This document shows positions 1 to 5,287 of a stretch of DNA of 5,287 nt, piece by piece; the stretch's first letter is position 1; every line of letters starts with the position of its first letter. Location: contig CALJQI010000389.1 of the NCBI GenBank assembly GCA_937980285.1, forward strand, positions 1-5,287. Reading direction: 5' to 3'. The notes below the pieces were generated by a model. It ran no database searches. It was not told the DNA's origin and saw only the letters and a program-made list of their open reading frames with translations. The position numbers and the translations under genes were made by a program. Source of the stretch: an uncultured Gammaproteobacteria bacterium. GTDB taxonomy: Bacteria > Pseudomonadota > Gammaproteobacteria > GCA-001735895.

Positions 1-519
1 TTCCATGCGTCCGCGAAAATCCGGCGTCAGTATCTCGATCTGGATATCCGGATTGAGCTTACGGGTTTCGACGATGCACTCGACGAAATGCCCGGCGCCA
101 CCGTCGCGCAGGTCGTCGCGATCGACAGAAGTAATGACGACATAGCGCAGGCCCATGGCCTTGATGGTGGTGGCGAGATTTGCCGGCTCGGCTGTATCCA
201 GCGGATTGGGCCGGCCATGCCCGACATCGCAGAACGGGCAGCGCCGTGTGCAGATATCACCCATGATCATAAAGGTCGCAGTGCCCTTGGAAAAACATTC
301 GCCGAGGTTGGGACAGGAAGCTTCCTCGCAGACGGTATACAGGCTGCCTTCACGCAGCCGGGCCTTGAGCTGCTTTACCCGGTCGCCGGTGGGCGCCTTG
401 GCGCGAATCCAGGGCGGTTTGCGCTGTACCGATTTCGACGGCACGACCTTGATCGGAATACGCGCGACCTTGTCCGCCCCCTTGAGTTTAACGCCCTGCA
501 CTACCTGATTTTTTTTCAC
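1..519 (-). CDS. lipA: Lipoyl synthase LipA, radical SAM enzyme (C-terminus cut off by window)
   Basis: LipA inserts two sulfur atoms at C6 and C8 of octanoyl groups attached to lipoyl domains, using S-adenosylmethionine and two iron-sulfur clusters in the cytoplasm. The first 173 residues are visible. An auxiliary cluster motif CX4CX5C lies at C64, C69 and C75 (CEEASCPNLGEC), and the radical SAM motif CX3CX2C lies at C90, C94 and C97 (CTRRCPFC). RYVVITSVDRDDLRDGGA around 125–142 is also typical of the family. E. coli LipA has 321 residues, so roughly 150 are missing beyond base 1, including the C-terminal RSSYHA-type serine motif. No ATG occurs in frame before about residue 84, inside the cluster region, so the start must be non-ATG. 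GTG at 519–517 comes directly after an in-frame TAA and is preferred. GTG at 501–499 is the alternative. The gene overlaps lipB by 32 bp and is probably cotranscribed with it. The identity is very secure and the start less so. Confidence 0.96.
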   Translation of the reverse strand, partial: MKKNQVVQGVKLKGADKVARIPIKVVPSKSVQRKPPWIRAKAPTGDRVKQLKARLREGSLYTVCEEASCPNLGECFSKGTATFMIMGDICTRRCPFCDVGHGRPNPLDTAEPANLATTIKAMGLRYVVITSVDRDDLRDGGAGHFVECIVETRKLNPDIQIEILTPDFRGRME

Positions 520-1114
520 TTAAATGTCCGATAAGTTTGCTGGCGAGTTTTTCACCGACGGCGTCGACATCGTCTTCGATTCCAAAATCAAGCAACCGGG
601 TTACCGCGAGACCCTGATAACCGCAGGGGTTGATGCGCGCAAACGGCTCCAGCTCGACGTCGACATTGAGACTCAGGCCATGATAACAACATCCTTTTCG
701 AATACGCAATCCGAGCGCCGCGATCTTGGCATCGCCGACATAAACCCCCGGCGCGCCCGTACGGGTCCGCGCGTCGATACCGTAGTCCCGCAGCAGGTCG
801 ATCACCGATTGCTCGATCACCGCGACCAGAGCCTTGACACCGAGCCCCAGGCGCATGATATCGAGCAGGCAATACAGCACCAGCTGGCCGGGGCCGTGAT
901 AGGTGACCTGCCCGCCGCGATCGATTTGCACCACCGGAATATCGCCCGGCGCCAGCAGATGCTCGGGTTTACCGTTAAGGCCCTGGGTAAATACCGCGGC
1001 ATGCTCGGTGATCCACAACTCGTCGGCGGTATCTTGGTCGCGCGCGTTGGTGAAATCCTGCATCGCCTGCCAGGTTTCCCGGTAAATCGAACGGCCCAGA
1101 TTTTTAACCCGCAT
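488..1114 (-). CDS. lipB: Octanoyl-[acyl carrier protein]:protein octanoyltransferase LipB
   Basis: LipB transfers the octanoyl group from acyl carrier protein to the lysine of lipoyl domains (pyruvate and 2-oxoglutarate dehydrogenases, glycine cleavage H protein). This is the first step of endogenous lipoate synthesis in the cytoplasm. The 208-residue length matches the family (about 213 in E. coli). The signature RGGQVTYHGPGQ is at residues 66–77. The catalytic lysine is K130 (GDAKIAALGLRIRKG), and the acyl-thioester cysteine is C164 in RINPCGY. HGLSLNV at 145–151 is also typical. The ATG at 1114 aligns well with the E. coli N-terminus (LVRQLG against RVKNLG) and lies 21 nt after the ybeD stop. 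I see no good Shine-Dalgarno site there, so coupling to ybeD translation is likely. The C-terminal residues EKKSGSAGR are encoded by the stretch that also encodes the lipA start. Confidence 0.97.
   Translation of the reverse strand: MRVKNLGRSIYRETWQAMQDFTNARDQDTADELWITEHAAVFTQGLNGKPEHLLAPGDIPVVQIDRGGQVTYHGPGQLVLYCLLDIMRLGLGVKALVAVIEQSVIDLLRDYGIDARTRTGAPGVYVGDAKIAALGLRIRKGCCYHGLSLNVDVELEPFARINPCGYQGLAVTRLLDFGIEDDVDAVGEKLASKLIGHLSEKKSGSAGR
527..529 (-). promoter_or_regulatory. Possible ribosome binding site for the lipA GTG start
   Basis: On the minus strand GGA at 529–527 lies 7 nt ahead of GTG 519–517, inside the lipB coding sequence. It is a minimal Shine-Dalgarno match. It favours the 519 start over GTG 501, whose only purine-rich element (AGG) sits just 2 nt upstream, which is too close. 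This is an inference from spacing only. Confidence 0.35.
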
Positions 1115-1135
1115 CGAAATCTGCGACAGCGTGGG

Positions 1136-1423
1136 TTAAAGCGTCATTACCACATGCTCACAGTCGTACAGGTCCTGGTAAATCTCTTCCAGCTGTTTTT
1201 GACTGTAAACGGTAAAGGTCAGCGTCAATGACAGGTACTTGCCGCCCTTGCTGCTGCGTCGACGCACGTCGATGTGCTCGGCCTGCGGGCATCGCGCCCG
1301 CACCAGCTCGAGCACTACGGATTCGAATTCATCGGAATGACCGCCAAGCACCTTGAGCGGAAATCGACTGGGGTATTCGATCAGCCCCAGGCCGGACTCG
1401 CCGATGTCATCCTCGGCGGTCAT
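1136..1423 (-). CDS. ybeD: YbeD family protein (DUF493)
   Basis: This is a 95-residue protein of the YbeD/DUF493 family; the E. coli protein has 87 residues. The recognisable pattern is an early (E)YPSRFPLKVLG segment at about 16–27, then SSKGGKYLSLTLTFT around 57–71, then an end of the form LEEIYQDLYDCEHVVMTL. From established knowledge, the E. coli structure has an ACT-like alpha/beta fold resembling small regulatory domains. No confirmed ligand or partner is known to me, so I assign no function. Its constant place between dacA and lipB in many gammaproteobacteria suggests, but does not show, a link to lipoylation. The ATG at 1423–1421 shares its A with the dacA stop (TGATG). No Shine-Dalgarno site is evident, which suggests translational coupling. 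Compared with E. coli it has a longer acidic N-terminus (MTAEDDIGESG). Confidence 0.93.
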   Translation of the reverse strand: MTAEDDIGESGLGLIEYPSRFPLKVLGGHSDEFESVVLELVRARCPQAEHIDVRRRSSKGGKYLSLTLTFTVYSQKQLEEIYQDLYDCEHVVMTL

Positions 1424-2562
1424 CAGCGAAACATCAACTTGATGCTATCCATTGCCCTGACGAAAAAACTGCCCTCGGCGACATCCTGCATCGCCACGAT
1501 ATCCTCGCTCAGCATCAACTCGTCGTCGAGCTTGATATTGACCTGGCCGAGCTGTTGACCGCGGGTTACCGGGGCCGCGATCTCACGATCGACTTCCATG
1601 GAGGCATCGAGATCGCGGTAGCGGCCTCGCGGTATGGTGATATGGATATCCTTGCCGACCCCGAGGCTGACCTGCTCCTGGCCGCCATACCAGATACGCG
1701 CTGTTTTCAGCACCTCATCGGCGCGGTAAAGCTTGTGGGTTTCATAAAACCGGAAACCGTAGTTCAACAGCGATTGGCTGCTCTGGGTTCGCGCCTTGTC
1801 AGAATCGGCTCCCAGCACCACCGAGATCAGGCGCATGTCGTCGCGCTGGGCCGAAGCCACCAGGCAAAAGCCGGCGGACTCGGTGTGGCCGGTTTTGACC
1901 CCGTCGACGGTCTCGTCACGCCATAACAGGCGGTTGCGGTTGAATTGGCGTATCTTGTTGAATGTGTATTCGCGCTCCCGGTAGTGGCGGTAAGACTCGG
2001 GGAAATCACGGATGACCGCGCCGGTTAGAATCGCGATATCGCGCGCACTGCTATAGTGATCCTCGTGCGGCCACCCGGTTGCGTTGACGAAATTGGTATT
2101 TTGCATACCCAGCAACTGCGCCTGGTGATTCATATACCCGGCAAAAGCGGATTCGGAACCGGCAATATGTTCGGCCAGCGCCACGCTGGCGTCGTTGCCG
2201 GACTGAATGATCAGGCCCTTGAGCAAATCCTCGACAGCGACCTGCTTGCCGACCTCGACAAACATCTTCGACCCCTTCATGCGCCAGGCTTTTTCACTGA
2301 TAGTGACTTTTTCATCGAGCGTAATATCGCCATCGGCAATGGCCTTGTCGACCAGGTAAGCGGTCATCAGCTTGGTGATGCTGGCGGGCTCGATATGCTT
2401 GTCCGGGTCCTTTTCGGCAAGCACTCTGCCCGAATCGAAATCGACCAGAAAATAACTGCTGGCATTGAGCGTCGGTGGATTGGGAATGGGTTTGGCGGCG
2501 GCCCAGCTGGAACCTGGAAAAACGACGGTCAGAACTGCAACAAAAAGCGAAACGATCTTCAT
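1423..2562 (-). CDS. dacA: D-alanyl-D-alanine carboxypeptidase, PBP5/6 type (DacA/DacC)
   Basis: This is a low-molecular-mass penicillin-binding protein that removes the terminal D-Ala from peptidoglycan pentapeptides in the periplasm, limiting cross-linking and helping to maintain cell shape. It has 379 residues. A Sec signal peptide covers about 1–22 (hydrophobic stretch, then SSWAAA). All three active-site motifs of the class are present: S61-ITK64 with the nucleophile serine and general-base lysine, SGN at 121–123, and KTG at 223–225. YSSARDIA at about 170–177 is typical of the family. Residues from about 280 to 362 match the beta-rich PBP5 C-terminal domain. The last residues (SFFVRAMDSIKLMFR) form the amphipathic helix that anchors PBP5 to the inner membrane, a few residues shorter than in E. 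coli. The ATG at 2562 has an AGG Shine-Dalgarno 5 nt upstream and its own promoter-like sequence. The Pseudomonas orthologue is called dacC, and I cannot separate PBP5 from PBP6 by sequence here. Confidence 0.96.
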   Translation of the reverse strand: MKIVSLFVAVLTVVFPGSSWAAAKPIPNPPTLNASSYFLVDFDSGRVLAEKDPDKHIEPASITKLMTAYLVDKAIADGDITLDEKVTISEKAWRMKGSKMFVEVGKQVAVEDLLKGLIIQSGNDASVALAEHIAGSESAFAGYMNHQAQLLGMQNTNFVNATGWPHEDHYSSARDIAILTGAVIRDFPESYRHYREREYTFNKIRQFNRNRLLWRDETVDGVKTGHTESAGFCLVASAQRDDMRLISVVLGADSDKARTQSSQSLLNYGFRFYETHKLYRADEVLKTARIWYGGQEQVSLGVGKDIHITIPRGRYRDLDASMEVDREIAAPVTRGQQLGQVNIKLDDELMLSEDIVAMQDVAEGSFFVRAMDSIKLMFR

Positions 2563-2567
2563 GGAAA

Positions 2568-2570
2568 CCT
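2568..2570 (-). promoter_or_regulatory. Shine-Dalgarno site of dacA
   Basis: On the minus strand AGG at 2570–2568 lies 5 nt before the dacA ATG (2562–2560), at the end of a C-rich leader. It is the clearest ribosome binding site in the window. This fits dacA being translated independently rather than by coupling to an upstream gene. Confidence 0.5.
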
Positions 2571-2600
2571 GGGGGTTAGTGGGCTTGGAAAAGTGTCGCG

Positions 2601-2629
2601 ATTGTAGCGATCACGGCTATTGCTCTCAA
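2601..2629 (-). promoter_or_regulatory. Sigma70-type promoter of dacA in the rlpA–dacA gap
   Basis: Read on the minus strand, a -35 hexamer TTGAGA (2629–2624) and a -10 hexamer TACAAT (2606–2601) are separated by exactly 17 nt. Each matches the sigma70 consensus at five of six positions. Transcription would begin near 2594–2595 and give a leader of roughly 32 nt carrying the dacA Shine-Dalgarno. It lies in the only intergenic gap longer than about 20 nt in the window (2563–2664, 102 nt). I see no hairpin with a T-run after rlpA, so readthrough from rlpA probably adds to this promoter. I see no operator. Confidence 0.65.
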
Positions 2630-2664
2630 GGATTATCCGCTGCGGCATTGCGACAACTGGCAGG

Positions 2665-3447
2665 CTATTCCTGCACCACGATTCGCGCGGTCTGGAAACC
2701 CTTGCCCTTGAGGCGCTGGACGATTGCGTTGGCTTCATCGATATCAAACAGGGGGCCGACACGGACCCTGTAGAATAGCCCGTTTTCGGTTTCCAGTTTC
2801 GATATACTCGCCGAGGACTCGTTGGCGGCGTGCAATACGCGCATCAGCTTACTGGCGTTGACCTGGCTCGAGAAAGAGCCCATCTGGATAAATAGCGGCA
2901 CGTCCTTCGCCGCCTGTTCGGTCAACGGTATGGTTCGTACCACGCTGCTGGGCCTGGTCTGACCCTTCTGCACGACGCTGATCTCGACGTTGGCGGTACC
3001 CGGTCCCTTGACGCCGAGTTTCTTCGCCGCCGCATAGGACAGATCGATGATGCGCCCTGAAATAAACGGGCCACGGTCGTTGACCCGAACCACCGCGCTG
3101 CGCCCGTTATCGAGATTTTTGACATGCACATATACCGGCAGCGGCAGGGTTTTATGCGCCGCGGTCATATCGTGCATATTATAAGTCTCGCCGCTGGAGG
3201 TCTTGCGCCCGTGAAACTTGATCCCGTACCAGGAAGCAATACCGCGCTGCACGAAACCCTCGGCGCTATCGAGCACGTAGTAACGCTTGCCATGCACGAC
3301 ATAGGACGACGGGTTACCCAGCTTCGACTTTTTGGTCGATGCGGTCTTCGTCGGCTTCACCCCGTCGCGTTCGCCGACAGGCACGCCGAAAGTACAGGCG
3401 CCAAGCACTAATGGAATCACCAGGCAAAGGGGGAGTCTGACGTTCAT
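2665..3447 (-). CDS. rlpA: RlpA: septal/peptidoglycan lytic transglycosylase-type lipoprotein (DPBB + SPOR)
   Basis: This 260-residue outer-membrane lipoprotein acts on peptidoglycan. The signal sequence ends in a lipobox LGAC with lipidated C18 followed by T19, which does not suggest inner-membrane retention. A short K/T/S-rich stretch (about 29–43) precedes the double-psi beta-barrel at about 67–158, with GIASWYG, TAAHKTLPLP and VRVNDRGPF. P. aeruginosa RlpA is a lytic transglycosylase that prefers glycan without stem peptides. Its active-site residues E120, H131 and D157 match E87, H98 and D124 here with identical spacing (11 and 26), so I infer an active enzyme, unlike the E. coli protein, for which no activity has been shown. 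A SPOR domain at about 184–258 (PLFIQMGSFSS, YRVRVGPL) should bind denuded septal glycan. The linker is short, and the protein is smaller than in Pseudomonas (about 340). The ATG overlaps the mltB stop as ATGA. Confidence 0.95.
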   Translation of the reverse strand: MNVRLPLCLVIPLVLGACTFGVPVGERDGVKPTKTASTKKSKLGNPSSYVVHGKRYYVLDSAEGFVQRGIASWYGIKFHGRKTSSGETYNMHDMTAAHKTLPLPVYVHVKNLDNGRSAVVRVNDRGPFISGRIIDLSYAAAKKLGVKGPGTANVEISVVQKGQTRPSSVVRTIPLTEQAAKDVPLFIQMGSFSSQVNASKLMRVLHAANESSASISKLETENGLFYRVRVGPLFDIDEANAIVQRLKGKGFQTARIVVQE

Positions 3448-4439
3448 GCCGTCTTTTTAAATTGGTGACTGATCAACTTGGCCAACTGGTAAACCGCCAT
3501 CGCATAAAGCTCGCTACGGTTGTAACGCGTGATCACATAAAAATTCTGGAACCCGGCCCAGTACTCCGGGTGATCGCGCTGCTGCAGCTTGACCAGCGCT
3601 ACCGGCGTTTCCTCGCCAATGGTGAAATCAGAGGTCAGGCCGCTGCGTTTCAGGTCCGCCCACTTGTGCTCGGGTTTGACGCCCGGCTCGATAGAATCGA
3701 TTGAATTGTTTTCCACCGCCTCCAGCGGGCGCGCCACTCGCCCGTCGCGCTGCCATCCGTGTTTGACGAAATAGTTGGCGACGCTGCCGGTGATATCGGC
3801 AATGCTATCGAACAGGTCGGTCTTGCCATCCTGGTCAAAATCGATCGCATAGTTGCGATAACTGGACGAAATGAATTGCGGCATTCCCATAGCGCCGGCG
3901 TATGAGCCGCGTAACGAGCGCGCGTCGAAACCCTGCTCCCTGGCTAGCAGCAGGAACTGCTCCAGTTCACGGGTAAAAAAACTGGCGCGGCGCGGGTAGT
4001 CGAAAGCCAGCGTCACCAGGCTATCGAATACCGGATCCTTACCTTTATAAATGCCGTAGAAGGTTTCCACGCCGATAATCGCGACGATGATTTCCGGGGG
4101 CACACCGGTTTTCTCGCTGACCTGGGTTAACATCTCCCGGTTCTCCCGCCAGAACTTCACGCCGAGATCGACACGTTTGTCCTTGATGAATATCCGGCGA
4201 TACTGGTACCAGTCGAGTTCCTTCTCCGCCGGTTTATCCAGTTTTGCGAACAGGTGCTCCTGTTTTTCGACCTGGGAAAACAACTGTACCAGTTCGTCTT
4301 CACTGTAGTCGGTTTCGGCAGCCATGCGCTGCACGAACGCGGCCACATCCTCGCGACCCTGGTAATCTCCGCCAGGAATTTCCAGCGCCGACACCTGCGA
4401 CGCCGTCAACAAACCGAGTATAAGAGCAAGCTTTTTCAT
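3444..4439 (-). CDS. mltB: Lytic murein transglycosylase B family, soluble form (MltB/SltB1-like)
   Basis: This enzyme cleaves the MurNAc–GlcNAc bond of peptidoglycan non-hydrolytically in the periplasm, leaving 1,6-anhydro ends. Starting from ATG 4439 it has 331 residues. A signal peptide covers about 1–18 (MKK, hydrophobic core, VSA). The catalytic glutamate is E125 in IIGVETFYG. The family stretch YAGAMGMPQF is at about 180–189. A calcium-binding EF-hand-like loop, DFDQDGKTDLFD, is at about 200–211, as known in E. coli Slt35/MltB. FYVITRYNRSELYAMAVYQLA near the C-terminus is also typical. Unlike E. coli MltB it has no lipobox and no cysteine at all, so it should be soluble, like Pseudomonas SltB1, which occupies the same place. 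The ATG shares a base with the rodA stop (TGATG). A TTG one codon upstream (4442) would add one residue and is less likely. The stop overlaps the rlpA ATG. Confidence 0.95.
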   Translation of the reverse strand: MKKLALILGLLTASQVSALEIPGGDYQGREDVAAFVQRMAAETDYSEDELVQLFSQVEKQEHLFAKLDKPAEKELDWYQYRRIFIKDKRVDLGVKFWRENREMLTQVSEKTGVPPEIIVAIIGVETFYGIYKGKDPVFDSLVTLAFDYPRRASFFTRELEQFLLLAREQGFDARSLRGSYAGAMGMPQFISSSYRNYAIDFDQDGKTDLFDSIADITGSVANYFVKHGWQRDGRVARPLEAVENNSIDSIEPGVKPEHKWADLKRSGLTSDFTIGEETPVALVKLQQRDHPEYWAGFQNFYVITRYNRSELYAMAVYQLAKLISHQFKKTA

Positions 4440-5287
4440 CAAACCAGAAACCGTTTCGCCGATCGAATCGACATGATTAAACCAAAACCCATCATCAGGG
4501 TTACCATTGAAGTACCGCCATAGCTGATCAGCGGCAAGGGCACGCCGACTACCGGCAGCATACCGGCAACCATGCCGGTATTGACAAATAAATAGACAAA
4601 AAATGTCAGGCTAAGTGCGCCCGCCAGCAGTCGACCGAAATTTTCGTCGGAATGCGCGGCGATATAAAGCCCCCTGAAGATAATGGACAGGTAAATCAGT
4701 AGCAATACGACGCTGCCGAAGAATCCGAACTCCTCACCAAAAACCGAAAAAATAAAATCGGTCGAGCGCTCGGGAATAAAGTCCAGCTGCGACTGCGTAC
4801 CATTCAGCCAGCCCTTGCCATAAACGCCGCCTGAGCCGATGGCAATCTTGGACTGGATGATGTGATACCCCGAACCCAGGGGATCACTTTCAGGATCCAG
4901 CAGCGTTAATATGCGCTTACGCTGATAATCGTGCAATGCAAATTTCCACAATAGCGGCGCCATTGCCGAAAACAGAACGCCGAGGCTGATGATGATGCGC
5001 CAGCGAACCCCGGCCAGGAACAACACGAAAAAACCGGCGCTGCCGACCAGGATAGCGGTGCCGAGGTCGGGTTGACGCGCGATCAAAATCACCGGAATCA
5101 ACACCAGCACCGAGGAAACCGCCAGCTCCTTGAAGCCTACCGGCAGCACCCGGTTGGCAAGATAGGTCGCGACAATCATCGGCACCGCGAGCTTCAGGAT
5201 TTCGGAAGGCTGGAATCGGATAAAACCCAGGTCCAGCCATCGCTGTGCGCCCTTGCCGACTTCTCCGAAGAACATGACCGCGACCAG
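4439..5287 (-). CDS. rodA: RodA, SEDS peptidoglycan polymerase of the elongasome (N-terminus cut off by window)
   Basis: RodA is a multi-pass inner-membrane glycosyltransferase that polymerises lipid II into glycan strands together with the transpeptidase PBP2, driving cell elongation. The visible part is the C-terminal 282 residues. E. coli RodA has 370, so roughly 85–90 are missing beyond base 5287. Conserved segments in order are GKGAQRWLDLG, RFQPSEILKLAVP, ARQPDLGTAI, HDYQRKRILTLLDPESDPLG, GYHIIQSKIAIGSGG, KGWLNGTQSQLDFIPERSTD and PVVGVPLPLISYGGTSM. The essential SEDS aspartate (D262 in E. coli) is present in the ERSTDFIF segment at about residue 177 of the fragment. Several hydrophobic membrane segments are visible. 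ISYGG and the ERSTDF sequence favour RodA over FtsW, and the mltB–rlpA–dacA neighbourhood supports this. pbpA (mrdA, PBP2) would be expected just beyond the window. The reading frame stays open to the window edge; the ATG at 5275 is internal. Confidence 0.97.
   Translation of the reverse strand: MVAVMFFGEVGKGAQRWLDLGFIRFQPSEILKLAVPMIVATYLANRVLPVGFKELAVSSVLVLIPVILIARQPDLGTAILVGSAGFFVLFLAGVRWRIIISLGVLFSAMAPLLWKFALHDYQRKRILTLLDPESDPLGSGYHIIQSKIAIGSGGVYGKGWLNGTQSQLDFIPERSTDFIFSVFGEEFGFFGSVVLLLIYLSIIFRGLYIAAHSDENFGRLLAGALSLTFFVYLFVNTGMVAGMLPVVGVPLPLISYGGTSMVTLMMGFGLIMSIRSAKRFLV

Noticed and set aside
88..534. 148-codon open frame on the plus strand opposite lipA
   Set aside because: The minus strand codes for conserved LipA cysteine motifs. 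The plus-strand translation shows no recognisable family, so it is an antisense shadow.
524..1231. 235-codon open frame on the plus strand opposite lipB
   Set aside because: It lies opposite conserved LipB and the 3' part of ybeD, with no recognisable domain or ribosome binding site. It arises from GC-biased third codon positions.
2032..2043. Perfect 12-bp palindrome CGCGATATCGCG
   Set aside because: It lies within dacA codons for conserved residues (around RDIA) and is explained by coding sequence. There is no second copy or context suggesting an operator.
2056..2607. 183-codon open frame on the plus strand opposite the 5' part of dacA
   Set aside because: The opposite strand encodes the signal peptide and the SITK and SGN motifs of DacA. 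The plus-strand product resembles nothing and runs into the dacA promoter region.
2563..2664. Possible terminator after rlpA
   Set aside because: Only a tight CCGCAGCGG mini-repeat near the rlpA end is visible, with no usable loop and no following T-run.
4440..4442. TTG start for mltB one codon before the ATG
   Set aside because: It overlaps the rodA stop, and the adjacent ATG gives a canonical TGATG junction and a normal MKK signal peptide start.
1..5287. A novel defence, mobile or secondary-metabolite system
   Set aside because: All seven genes belong to well-known housekeeping families in a known order, coding density is nearly complete, and there are no repeats, integrases, tRNA genes or arrays.

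Overview
This window is an ordinary, tightly packed chromosomal gene cluster, with every gene on the minus strand. In order of transcription, from high to low coordinates, it reads rodA (5' end cut by the window) – mltB/sltB1-like lytic transglycosylase – rlpA – dacA – ybeD – lipB – lipA (3' end cut by the window). Protein sequences and gene order point to a non-enteric gammaproteobacterium. The same order, including a lytic transglycosylase between rodA and rlpA, is known from Pseudomonas, whereas E. coli has no mltB at this site. The sequence alone does not support a genus.

Positions 5287–2665 hold cell-elongation and peptidoglycan genes. RodA is the SEDS glycan polymerase of the elongation machinery. 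MltB/SltB1 is a periplasmic lytic transglycosylase, here without a lipobox. RlpA is a lipoprotein with a double-psi beta-barrel and a SPOR domain. These three genes overlap through TGATG and ATGA junctions. A 102-nt gap follows (2563–2664). It carries a good sigma70-type promoter and the clearest Shine-Dalgarno site in the window, and so starts a second transcription unit at dacA (PBP5/6-type D,D-carboxypeptidase).

Positions 2562–1 hold dacA, ybeD (DUF493), lipB and lipA. dacA and ybeD share one base (TGATG), lipB follows ybeD after 21 nt, and lipA starts with GTG inside the end of lipB. LipB moves octanoyl groups from acyl carrier protein onto lipoyl domains and LipA inserts two sulfurs, so together they make protein-bound lipoate. 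YbeD is a small ACT-like-fold protein of uncertain role. Cell-wall and lipoate genes being neighbours is a long-conserved arrangement in this class.

I found no mobile element, CRISPR array, RNA gene, horizontally acquired segment or undescribed system. The points worth a second look are small: the dacA promoter, the lipA start with an A8 run beside it, the chain of coupled starts without clear Shine-Dalgarno sites, and the cysteine-free MltB. Long open frames on the plus strand are shadows of these genes.
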